This document shows positions 44,794-52,935 of a stretch of DNA of 64,000 bases, piece after piece (position 1 is the stretch's first letter; every line of letters begins with the position of its first letter). This DNA is from Chloropicon primus (lineage: Eukaryota > Chlorophyta > Chloropicophyceae > Chloropicales > Chloropicaceae). The notes under the pieces were generated by a model. That model saw only the letters and a program-made list of their open reading frames with translations, was not told the DNA's origin and ran no database searches. The stretch is from assembly GCA_023205875.1 (NCBI GenBank), contig CP060756.1:1426001-1490000 (forward strand), written 5' to 3'. A program made the translations under genes and the position numbers.

Positions 44794-45250
44794 CTTGCTC
44801 GCACTCGTGTCAACGCCGACTCAACCAGCAAAGTGTTGTGCGCCTCCCGCCGCTCGTCTCAGCGCCTCCCGCCGCTCGTCTCAATGCTCGTCACCGCCCG
44901 CCTAGTCACGATACAAGATCATCTCCCCACCAAGAAAAAGTAACCGCCTTTCTCCTTCTCGGGAGGAGGGGGGGGAGGAAGGGGAGGGAAGGAGTGCGCG
45001 CGCGCGCGCGTGTGTGTGTGTGGGGAGGGAGTCACGAGGCCATCGACACGCCCCAATTGCCACGAAGGACTCTTGCCTGCGCAGTATACTTTCTCTCTAC
45101 TCTACTCTATTACAACAAAATGCTTTATCATCCTTGGGTGGGGGTGGGGGTGGGCCAACACACGAGGCAAGACAAGACCAAGCGGCGGGTCATCCCCCGC
45201 GCCCACTGCGCTCTCCCTCCACTTCTTCCCTCCTCTTCGATCCACCTCAC
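44794..45250. other. intergenic, PAE copy 2 upstream and PSB33 3' region
   Basis: 457 bp. It contains a perfect-but-one 22-bp tandem duplicate (44841-44862, 44863-44884), a CG then GT array (44996-45021), the PSB33 poly(A) signal, and a GGGGGT repeat (about 45138-45154). No gene is seen. Confidence 0.45.
45110..45114 (-). terminator. TGTAA polyadenylation signal, PSB33
   Basis: TGTAA on the minus strand 137 nt after the PSB33 stop codon. Confidence 0.4.
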
Positions 45251-46267
45251 TTATAACCGGTTGGTGGAGTCGTCCGCGCCAAAGTTGGTGAGAGTCTGCG
45301 CGGTGTAGCCCACCGCGGAGATGCCCACGAGCCAGAAGACGGCAAGCCCGACGAAGTTCTGGTAGAAGAGGCAGACCCCCGTGCCTGCCACGGCCACGAT
45401 TCCCACGGCCACGATCCCGGCGACGAGGGTGGCGGGGGAGATGTTTCCGGCCGCCTGCGGGACGCCCTCGGGCTCCAGGGAGGGGGCGTCATCGGGGTTC
45501 GAGCCCTCCAGGTACATCTTTGGCTCGAGTCCGTACACGTTGTTCGACTCTATGCTCGTGTCGCTCCCGCCCCTCGTCGAGGCCCCCGGCATCGTGAAGT
45601 CGCTCCTCAGTCCCGACTCCGGCTGCCAGTCCTTGAGGGAGCCCTCAGGGTTGACGTAGATGGCCCCGGCCCTGGAGGCGGCCTGGTACACCTCGATGGG
45701 GCGGCAGGTCTCCTTGGGGGTCAGCTTCCTCAGCACCGGGTTGCTCGGGTACCAGTCCAGGATGGACCCGTCCCTGATGGAGAAGACCGAGGCCGTCGTG
45801 GGGCAAATAATCCCGTAGTCCTGGGTGAACTTGGCGGGCAGGAAGCCCTCCGAGTAGAACGCCTCCGCCGTCGACTTGGCCTCGATGGCGCAGATCTCCT
45901 TGCGGTACCAGAAGACCATGATCTCCTTGCCGTCCACGGTCACCACCTTCCTCTTTCCCATGGGAAGCTCCTTGGTGCTGAGCACGGGGACGAACTCGTC
46001 GCCCAAGGGAGGGAGCTCCGGCTCCGGCTCCCGCTCCGGCTCCGGCACGGCGGCCCCACTCGACTCCGGCTCCGCCTCCGCGGGTCCCGTCGCGCGCATC
46101 ACCCACCCACCCCTCTCCCTCCCCCCTCTCCTTCTCTCCCTCCCCCCCGCGTAGTTCGAGTTCGAGGCCTTGGCCTTGGAGTACCCCAAGCCCCCCCCCC
46201 CCTTGTTCCCCCTCCTCCCCCCCCTCCTCCCCCACCCCCTCTTCATCCCTCCCTCCAGCACCACCAT
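45251..46267 (-). CDS. PSB33: PSB33/LIL8-like thylakoid protein (ligand-less Rieske fold)
   Basis: 338 residues from the ATG at 46267; the frame is open to 46384, but the extra segment is acidic and unlike a transit peptide. The N-terminal Arg/Gly/Ser-rich part suits plastid import. A Rieske-like domain (VLSTKELPMGKRKVV ... KEICAIEAK ... GIICPTTASVFSIRDG) lacks the Cys/His pairs that bind 2Fe-2S (CPH is KST, CPWH is CPTT), as reported for plant PSB33. Two hydrophobic segments near the C-terminus (VAGIVAVGIVAVAG, NFVGLAVFWLVGISAVG) anchor it in the thylakoid. PSB33 stabilises PSII-LHCII. It is strong evidence for a photosynthetic green lineage. Confidence 0.88.
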   Translation of the reverse strand: MVVLEGGMKRGWGRRGGRRGNKGGGGLGYSKAKASNSNYAGGRERRRGGRERGGWVMRATGPAEAEPESSGAAVPEPEREPEPELPPLGDEFVPVLSTKELPMGKRKVVTVDGKEIMVFWYRKEICAIEAKSTAEAFYSEGFLPAKFTQDYGIICPTTASVFSIRDGSILDWYPSNPVLRKLTPKETCRPIEVYQAASRAGAIYVNPEGSLKDWQPESGLRSDFTMPGASTRGGSDTSIESNNVYGLEPKMYLEGSNPDDAPSLEPEGVPQAAGNISPATLVAGIVAVGIVAVAGTGVCLFYQNFVGLAVFWLVGISAVGYTAQTLTNFGADDSTNRL

Positions 46268-46400
46268 TCCCCTTTCCCCTCCAGCCCTTCTCTCGTCTTC
46301 CTCTTCCTCCGGGGTCGTTCCCTCTCCTTCTCCTCCTCTTCTTCTCCGCTCCGCTCCGCTCCTCAACTCCGTTGTCGACCACAAGTTCCGCTCCCTTTCT

Positions 46401-46433
46401 AAAACCTAAAACCTAAAACCTAAAACCTAAAAC
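46401..46433. repeat. interstitial telomere-like array (AAAACCT)4.7
   Basis: Perfect tandem copies of AAAACCT (TTTTAGG on the other strand), close to plant TTTAGGG and Chlamydomonas TTTTAGGG telomere units. It sits in the head-to-head promoter of PSB33 and the cyclophilin gene, not at a chromosome end. Confidence 0.85.
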
Positions 46434-46499
46434 GGGGAGAGACGAGGAGGACGAGGAGGCGATCGGGCGCTGGCGCTCTCTTGAGGAGGGGGGGGGAAG

Positions 46500-46763
46500 A
46501 TGAGTGGGTACGTGAGGGTGGAGACCACGATGGGAGGGTTCGAGGTGGAGGTCTATAACAAACACGCACCAAAAACTGCGAATAACTTTGTGCAACTCGC
46601 AAAGAGAGGATACTATGACGGGACCACTTTCCATAGAGTCATACCGGGCTTTATGATCCAGGGGGTGAGTAAGAGGAACTGAGGAACTGAGGACAACAAA
46701 CAAAAAACGAAAAGAAAAGAAGACGAAAAGAAGACGAAGAGGACTGACAAACGGGTCGCCATC

Positions 46764-46811
<48 letters not shown>

Positions 46812-47154
46812 GACTCGAATCGAATCGAATTAGGGGGACCCGACAGGGACGGGGAAGGGGGGCTCCTCAATCTACGGAGGGAAGTTTGAGGACGAGCAGA
46901 CGAGCCTGAGAACGCTCAAGCACGTGGGAGCGGGGGTGCTGAGCATGGCGAATGCGGGGCCGAACACGAACGGAAGCCAATTCTTCATCACCCTCGCGCC
47001 GACGCCCCACCTGGACGGGAAGCACACCATCTTCGGACGCATCTCTTCCGGCATGGCCGTGGTGGAGAGACTGGGAAGCGTGGTCACGGATAGGAACGAC
47101 AGACCCACCACCGAGGTGAAGATACTGAGGGCGGTGCCCGTGGAGGTGCGGTGA
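46500..47154 (+). CDS. PPIL1: PPIL1-type cyclophilin, two exons
   Basis: Exon 1 is 46500-46664 and exon 2 is 46834-47154, joined in phase 0 across a 169-bp intron (GTGAGT ... TTAG) with a CT array, giving 161 residues. Single-domain peptidyl-prolyl isomerase: [18 protein letters not shown] with the catalytic Arg, then [23 protein letters not shown]. Length and the V-x-V-E-T-(T)-G start match PPIL1, a spliceosomal cyclophilin. Confidence 0.95.
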
Positions 47155-47291
47155 GGAATCCGAACAGTCTACTACTACAAGCACATATAATAACTACACT
47201 ACTAATCGACTGGTTTTGCTCACCACTACCGAAAACCAAATCAAACAAACAAACAAACAAACAAACAAAAAACAAGAAGAATGCTTCCCCT

Positions 47292-49571
47292 TCACGCGCT
47301 GGCGTCCAGGGCTGAGTACGCTTGCCCCGCCCCGCCCTTCTTCTCGTGGTGCCGGAAGAACCACAAGCTGTAGACGCAAGCCGCGCCGAGCAGGGAGGCG
47401 AGGGAGATGAACGCCAGCACGATGAAGTCCCTGGGGTTGCTGAACAGCATTCCGAAGCCCTGGATGACGCAGTAAAGGGTCCGGTACGTGGCGACCTGCA
47501 TGCTGTTCATGACTCCCCTGGATTCCTCCTCCACCCTCTCCTGCATCACTTGCGTCTCTGCGAGATCAAACATCCAAAGAGCGGCGCGCGACACGATCAT
47601 TCCCGCGATCAGCGAGTAGTCCGACAACCAGCTGGGGCCGAACAGCATCAGGACCACGACGCTGGGGGCCATGGTCACCACAAAGAACCAAATGGATGTG
47701 AGGCCCACCCTCTCCACCTTCCCCCCGTTCCCCTCGCCTCCGTTTCCCGATGATGAGACCAGCCACGCGTACAGGAATGTCCCCGCGAGGCCAACGACCG
47801 CCCCGATCCCCCTCTGAAAGCCAAGAACGCTCGAAGGCACTTCCCTCCACGTCAGGTAGCTCGTGATCAGAGTGCCATTGTCCAGGACAGTCATGTAAAG
47901 CATGGAGTAGGCCAAGGAGGCGAGGAACACGTGGTGGCTCACGTACAGCTTGAGCGATTCTAGCACCGTGCGCTTTTCTCCCTTGCCGCCCGATACCTCC
48001 TCCTCCACGAGGCCCTTGTACACGACCTCCTTGTCGGTGATCTTCTTCATCTGCAGGCGGGGAACAGTCTCATAGATTTCCCTCAGCACGCAGTACTCGA
48101 TGGGCCAGGAGAAAAAATTGAAGAGGGCGAGCACCAGAATGCCAACCAAAGAGGAGGACAAGGCCCGCTCCCTTCCGAACAAGTCCAGAAACACGCCGAT
48201 CACACCCGGGGCCATGACCTTGCAAAGCAAGTCGATCCGCTGGAGCGTGACGTTCATCCTGGACAGCTTTTCCCCTTCCTCGTCCGCGATCACGACCACC
48301 CAGTCCTTCTCCAGCGCAATGGTCTGGATCTGGTTGCACACCTCCCCGACAACCCCAAAGGCGATGATGGCCAAGTAGGAGCACAGCATGTACGCGTCCA
48401 TGTGCAAGGCGCCTCCCGGGCTCCCCCCGCTCCTCTGATCCCTGACCACCATCACGACCAGGGCACCGCAAGTACCAAAGATGCACGAGTTCTCCACCAT
48501 AATGGCGTACCACAACAGCTTCAGTCTATACGTCTGGTCGATCAGCACTCCCGCCCTCGGCATCAGCAGGACAACCCCAAGGTACTGCACGAGCCCGAAG
48601 AGCGCTCCGGGCAGGAGGGTGTCCTTGAAGACGTGCATCATCACGATGGGCACGGCAAACTGCCACATTCGGTCCTCCCAGGCCGACAGCGTGTGACTGA
48701 GGCACATCAGGTAAAAGAACGACGTGGAATTGGAGCTTGGGCCCAACCCTGACCCCTCCCCGGGCTCCTGACCTTCCTCCTCGTCGCTTAGAAGGCTTTC
48801 CTGCGCGCTGCCCCGGCCGAACCACCTGCGGCGCGTTCGCCCTCCTCGCCCCTCGTCCTTCCCCCACCACACAACCCCAAAGTAGGCCGAGGAGGCCAGA
48901 ACAAAAGCCAGGCCGATGAACAGCATCGCGGGGGCGCAGACTTCCGCAATTTGGTGGCCGGTCGACGACTCGTCAAAGTATCCCTTCGACGCGGAGAGGA
49001 GGATCCCCAGGCCCAGCACGGACAGACTCGAGCAGAGCATCAGGGACATCGCGAGCTTCCCGCTCGAGCGCGAAGCGGACCCTCCCCCTCCCCCTCCCCC
49101 GATCCCGACCCGCGCGTCCAGTCCCGCGTGCGTGTGCCTGTGGTGCGCCATCTTGTGCGAGTGCTTGTACCTGAACCCCCCCTCAAAGTGCTCGTGCTCC
49201 ATCTCCTCGTCCGCCTTGTTGATGAGGTCCTCGGCGCAGCAGCGATACCCTCCGACGTAGTGCTCGTGCTCGTGGTCCTCCTCGTGCTCGTGGTCCTCCT
49301 CGTGCTTGTTGATCATGTCCTCCGTGTTGCAGTACACGCAGTCCCCATCCCACCCCTTCTTCCTTTCTATCCTCACGACGTCCTCCTCCCCGTGGACAAA
49401 GATGTGCTCGTGCCTGTCCGAAAAGTGGAACAACCTGTCGAGGCCAAACTTCCTGTACACCCATGGCGTCTCCACCTTCCTCACGTGGTGCTTGTACCTC
49501 CTCCTCCTCCTCCTTTCCTCCTCCACCTCCTCCTCGTTGTTGTTGTTGTTGTTGTTGTTGTCGTCCGCCAT
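47292..49571 (-). CDS. SLC40A1: ferroportin (SLC40A1) iron exporter with metal-binding N-terminal extension
   Basis: 759 residues from MADDN at 49571 (alternative Met at 49685). The transporter part has about 12 membrane segments and family motifs SHTLSAWEDRMWQFAVPI, EKDWVVVIAD and LQRIDLLCKVMAPGVIG. The N-terminal ~200 residues are unlike animal ferroportin: a polyasparagine/Glu start, WVYRKFGLDRLFHFSDRHE (37-55), and two related Cys/His/Glu-rich units at about 81-110 (CNTEDMINK ... EHEHYVGGYR) and 112-134 (CAEDLINK ... EHEHFEGGFR), followed by an HxH-rich patch (137-148). These suggest cytosolic metal sensing. A partial inverted copy of this coding sequence lies just upstream. Confidence 0.92.
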   Translation of the reverse strand: MADDNNNNNNNNEEEVEEERRRRRRYKHHVRKVETPWVYRKFGLDRLFHFSDRHEHIFVHGEEDVVRIERKKGWDGDCVYCNTEDMINKHEEDHEHEEDHEHEHYVGGYRCCAEDLINKADEEMEHEHFEGGFRYKHSHKMAHHRHTHAGLDARVGIGGGGGGGSASRSSGKLAMSLMLCSSLSVLGLGILLSASKGYFDESSTGHQIAEVCAPAMLFIGLAFVLASSAYFGVVWWGKDEGRGGRTRRRWFGRGSAQESLLSDEEEGQEPGEGSGLGPSSNSTSFFYLMCLSHTLSAWEDRMWQFAVPIVMMHVFKDTLLPGALFGLVQYLGVVLLMPRAGVLIDQTYRLKLLWYAIMVENSCIFGTCGALVVMVVRDQRSGGSPGGALHMDAYMLCSYLAIIAFGVVGEVCNQIQTIALEKDWVVVIADEEGEKLSRMNVTLQRIDLLCKVMAPGVIGVFLDLFGRERALSSSLVGILVLALFNFFSWPIEYCVLREIYETVPRLQMKKITDKEVVYKGLVEEEVSGGKGEKRTVLESLKLYVSHHVFLASLAYSMLYMTVLDNGTLITSYLTWREVPSSVLGFQRGIGAVVGLAGTFLYAWLVSSSGNGGEGNGGKVERVGLTSIWFFVVTMAPSVVVLMLFGPSWLSDYSLIAGMIVSRAALWMFDLAETQVMQERVEEESRGVMNSMQVATYRTLYCVIQGFGMLFSNPRDFIVLAFISLASLLGAACVYSLWFFRHHEKKGGAGQAYSALDASA
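49407..49482 (-). repeat. inverted repeat arm A (inside ferroportin CDS)
   Basis: On the minus strand this segment encodes ferroportin residues around ETPWVYRKFGLDRLFHFSDRHE. It matches 49669-49750 on the opposite strand with only a handful of mismatches and one short insertion. Confidence 0.85.
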
Positions 49572-49668
49572 CGCGCGCGCTCGGCGGTTATTGTCGCCGG
49601 GAGCAGCTGGCGCACCAGGACGAGCGAGGGGGGGAACCAAGCCAGGACGACCAGGAGGGAGGAGGGAG

Positions 49669-49750
49669 GAGGAAGGAGGAGACACCGTGGGTGTACGGCC
49701 GAAGGAAGTTTGGCCTCAACAGGTTGTTCCACTTTTCGGACAGGCACGAG
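49669..49750 (+). repeat. inverted repeat arm B (partial ferroportin copy)
   Basis: About 80 bp that read, on the + strand, as ETPWVYGRRKFGLNRLFHFSDRHE, nearly identical to ferroportin residues 34-55. It lies about 100 bp upstream of the ferroportin start and 15 bp upstream of the DUF2358 start. Coding potential stops soon after (DKQQQ then stop), so it is a truncated duplicate. Confidence 0.85.
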
Positions 49751-49764
49751 GACAAGCAACAACA

Positions 49765-50442
49765 ATGACGACGACGATGAGAAGGACAACGAGGACAGGA
49801 CCCACGACGAGGAAAACAGGAGGGAGGAGACGGAGGACGAGGAGGAGGTGTGAGAGGGAGGGGAGGAGGAGCAAGGACAAGATCGAACCGACGTCCGATG
49901 CGAACTTGGGGACGAGGCTGGCGTGGTACGCGAGTGAGGCGTTCGGGGATGCGGTGGCCCTGGTCAGGGGGAGGGGCGACGGGGGGGACGCGACCGCTAC
50001 CACGGGAGAAGAAAAAAAAACCATCATTGCCTGGGACGAAGCGGTGCAGAGGTTGAGGGACGATTACGACAGAACGTACTTCGTCACGGGGAAGATGGAC
50101 TTGGGCCTGTACGAGGAGGACTGTGAGTTCGCAGACCCCTTCGTGTCCTTCCGAGGCGTGGCGAGGTTCAAGAAGAACCTGGACAACCTCGGTGCCTTGA
50201 TGAAGGACGTGACGCTGGTGGTGGACTCCTTCGAGGAGATCGAGGAGGAGGGAACCGTCTCCACAAAGTGGAAGTTCAAGTGCGTGCTCGGGCTGCCCTG
50301 GTCGCCTCGCCTCTCCGCAAGCGGGGGGACGAAGCACGTCTTCAACCGGGAGAATCGGATGGTGCAGCACGTCGAGTCTTGGGACATAGACCCCTCGGTC
50401 GCCCTCAGGCAGCTCGTGACGCCAGGAAAAGCGAAGAAGTAA
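49765..50442 (+). CDS. DUF2358 (NTF2-like) protein, probably plastid
   Basis: 225 residues. The first ~40 residues are Arg/Thr-rich (MTTTMRRTTRTGPTTRKTGG), like a transit peptide. The domain starts at WDEAVQRLRDDYDRTYFVTG and continues YEEDCEFADPFVSFRGVARFKKNLDNLG, the signature of DUF2358, a SnoaL/NTF2-like family found in plant plastids and cyanobacteria with no defined reaction. It ends in a basic tail (PGKAKK). Its upstream region contains the inverted ferroportin fragment. Confidence 0.85.
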   Translation: MTTTMRRTTRTGPTTRKTGGRRRRTRRRCEREGRRSKDKIEPTSDANLGTRLAWYASEAFGDAVALVRGRGDGGDATATTGEEKKTIIAWDEAVQRLRDDYDRTYFVTGKMDLGLYEEDCEFADPFVSFRGVARFKKNLDNLGALMKDVTLVVDSFEEIEEEGTVSTKWKFKCVLGLPWSPRLSASGGTKHVFNRENRMVQHVESWDIDPSVALRQLVTPGKAKK

Positions 50443-50657
50443 CCACGCACCAACCCGTCTCTCCATCGGCCACAGCGTTCGAACTCCATCGCACATTACA
50501 CAGCACAGGTCGGTCCCCCTACTCCAGGCCTGAACCTAATTTTGGGAAAATCTTGAGATCAAGATCAAGCGTGATCTGGCTGATGTGGCGTGACAGCCGT
50601 CCTGTGTTCGGCGGACTCAGAGTTTGCGAGACGCTGGTGAACACAACAACGACGACG

Positions 50658-51809
50658 ATGACGATGACGATGACGGGCACGAGAAGGTCAACTTGGAAGA
50701 TGCTTAGAGGGGCGGGGCTCGCCCTCGCCGTGGGACTCGCGGGGGCGACGATTGCCCAGGGGGCGCAATGCCTCGACGGCTCCGACGACAACTGCCTGCA
50801 GTGCGCCGCTGAGGCTGACAACCCGTGGTGCGGGGGAACTCAGGACCCGGTTAATGAGATGTCCTGCACGCCGTTCACGTATCGCCCCATGAGCTTCAAC
50901 AACTTGAAGGGTCTCAACGAGTGGTGCGGCTTTGGCGACGACGACATCTACAAGATCCTCGCCTACGACGACAGCACCGACGACCAGGGCAACCCGGCCC
51001 CCTGGCCCTACCCGGGCGTCAGGGCCTGGGCCGCGCAATTCAACAACGACTGCTCCCAGGCCGGCGGCAACAAGGACTACTGGGTTTTTCACGCGTGTGA
51101 CGGCGCGGGAATCCAGGGAGGTGACTGCGCTGGCGACATAAAGTACGTGGAGCGTTTCGGCTTCCACTACGATGGTGCCAGGGAGGACAAAGGAATCTGC
51201 ACGCCTGACGGGCAGGGAGTTGGCTATGACAACCGCAAGTACTGCAAGTTCGTCCATCCCGGGACTGAGAAAGTTTACGACGACTACAAAGCGGGGTGGA
51301 CTGGGATAAACAATCCCGACGAGGACACATTTTGGGCGGCAGCGGGCCTGCCTTCTTGCGAGAACGCATTTAACAGCAAGGCCTCAAAAGGCTGGGCGGA
51401 CGACAGCGCTCTCATGCAGACGCTCAGCACCTTCCCCAGCTGGGCGTACGGCGGCGAACACCCCTACGCCTACACGGGGCAGTGGTTCTCGTTCCCGATG
51501 TACAGCTGGAGGGCCGTAAAGAACGGCAACGATAACCATTACCTGAGCTACCCTACCATCGCTGAGAATGGCTGGAAGGCCTTCGCGGACAACGAGCCGT
51601 GTGGAGACAGCAAGGACTATTGCGCCGGTGCCCCGCCCGTGGTGGACTTCATTATCGCAGGCCTGGATCAGGCCGACGGCAACCCAAAGATCGTCTTCGA
51701 CATGTGGAGGAGTGACGCTGACGGCAACATGATGAAGCTCAACGACGGCGGCGAGCCGTTCGTGCTCTATCCCGTCCACGAGAACGACGGCTCGTGCGCG
51801 CCCTGGTGA
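50658..51809 (+). CDS. unknown secreted Cys-rich protein
   Basis: 383 residues. A basic n-region and hydrophobic core (LRGAGLALAVGLAGATIAQGAQC) form a clear signal peptide; the ATG at 50700 would serve equally. The mature chain has many cysteines and aromatic/Asp/Gly-rich segments (CLDGSDDNCLQCAAEADNPWCGG, EWCGFGDDDIYKIL, YWVFHACDGAGIQGGDC, ENDGSCAPW). It has no membrane anchor. I do not recognise the family; an extracellular or cell-wall role is inference. Intronless. The upstream ORF extension overlaps the DUF2358 gene in another frame and is not coding. Confidence 0.8.
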   Translation: MTMTMTGTRRSTWKMLRGAGLALAVGLAGATIAQGAQCLDGSDDNCLQCAAEADNPWCGGTQDPVNEMSCTPFTYRPMSFNNLKGLNEWCGFGDDDIYKILAYDDSTDDQGNPAPWPYPGVRAWAAQFNNDCSQAGGNKDYWVFHACDGAGIQGGDCAGDIKYVERFGFHYDGAREDKGICTPDGQGVGYDNRKYCKFVHPGTEKVYDDYKAGWTGINNPDEDTFWAAAGLPSCENAFNSKASKGWADDSALMQTLSTFPSWAYGGEHPYAYTGQWFSFPMYSWRAVKNGNDNHYLSYPTIAENGWKAFADNEPCGDSKDYCAGAPPVVDFIIAGLDQADGNPKIVFDMWRSDADGNMMKLNDGGEPFVLYPVHENDGSCAPW

Positions 51810-52272
51810 TACAGAGAGGAGCGTCACTGCTGTTTTTAGGCTTTAGAGATGGGAGATCAGGATTGGACTTGCTCTCAGGCTTTGGATTGTTCAAGAAATG
51901 ACTTTGTAACGTACGCCCGCATCAGCGTCGTCCCCTCTCCCGAGACACTTCCTGACGTCCCTTACAAGCTTTCCCTTCATCTTGCTGGTGCTTCTTTTGG
52001 TTGGTCCTCCCTCGGCATTCTCACCAGTCGTCTCTCTGGTGCGTGTCCTGTGCCACCGTCTCGTGGGCGGCCTCCTCATCGTCTAATCCAGCACCACACC
52101 ACACCTCCCCTCCCTCCTGGATGGTTCCCCTCCCCTTCCTTCCTCTTCCCCTTCCCCTTCCCCTGCCTGGAGTCCGCCTTGGCCTTGGGTTCTCCCCACC
52201 TTGCCAGAAGAGGCGGGCGGAAGAGAGAGAAGAGAGGAGAGGAGAGGAAGAGGAGAGGAAGAGGAAGAGGAG
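51810..52272. promoter_or_regulatory. TAF9 upstream region
   Basis: 463 bp with CTTCCCC runs (about 52128-52165) and a GAGGAA/GAGAGGA array up to the TAF9 start (about 52205-52270). No gene is seen. Confidence 0.4.
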
Positions 52273-52779
52273 ATGGCGGAGGAGTCTGGGTCTGGAAGGG
52301 TGGAGGGGGAGCTGGAGATGGTGATGCCGGCGGCGGGGGCGGGGATAGATGGGGTCATGGCGAGCAACCACGTGCCGTATGCCGCGAGGGTCGTCGCGGA
52401 CCTCCTCAAGGAGATGGGGGTCGAGGAGTACGAACCGAGGGTGGTGTACCAGCTCCTGGAGTTCATAACGACGTACGCGCACGGGGTGCTCAACACGGCG
52501 GAGGAGTACGCGGAGCACGCCGGCCGCGTGGCGGAGGAGATCGTGTGGCAGGACATAGCGCTGGCGATAGGAAAGTCCAGGGGGCCCCAGGTGGACCCTC
52601 TGGGGGTCTTTGAGCCGGTGGTGCCCTCGGGGTTTCCCGCGAAGCCAAACGCCCAGCTGTTGAAGACGATGGCGGAGAGGATCAACGCGCAGAAGCTTCC
52701 GGATCTCTCGAAGAAGGCTGGCCTTTCCCTGCCGGGAGACGAGAAGATGCTGACGGCCCAAAACTTCGACATCAATTGA
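52273..52779 (+). CDS. TAF9: TFIID/SAGA subunit TAF9-like
   Basis: 168 residues with a histone-fold domain at about 32-105: ARVVADLLKEMGVEEYEPRVVYQLLEFITTYAHGVLNTAEEYAEHAGR, followed by the helix IVWQDIALAIGKS. The MGV.EYEPRV.YQLLEF block is characteristic of TAF9. The C-terminal part contains the conserved proline-rich patch and QNFDIN end. TAF9 pairs with TAF6 in TFIID and SAGA. The start is set at the first Met after a GA-rich leader. Confidence 0.92.
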   Translation: MAEESGSGRVEGELEMVMPAAGAGIDGVMASNHVPYAARVVADLLKEMGVEEYEPRVVYQLLEFITTYAHGVLNTAEEYAEHAGRVAEEIVWQDIALAIGKSRGPQVDPLGVFEPVVPSGFPAKPNAQLLKTMAERINAQKLPDLSKKAGLSLPGDEKMLTAQNFDIN

Positions 52780-52831
52780 GGGACGCGAACATCCGTAAGA
52801 GAGAGAAAGAGAGAGAGGCTTTTAGTGTATC

Positions 52832-52836
52832 TGTAA
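52832..52836 (+). terminator. TGTAA polyadenylation signal, TAF9
   Basis: TGTAA about 53 nt after the TAF9 stop codon. Confidence 0.5.
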
Positions 52837-52935
52837 TAGTATATGCCGTGGACAGAACAAGGTCCACACAGAAAAAGAATGACAAGAAAACTAAACTACA
52901 AACAAATGAAACAACAAACAAGCTTGCCGGGCATC

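Noticed and set aside
46401-46433. a true chromosome end
   Set aside because: The telomere-like array is only 33 bp and is flanked on both sides by ordinary genes.
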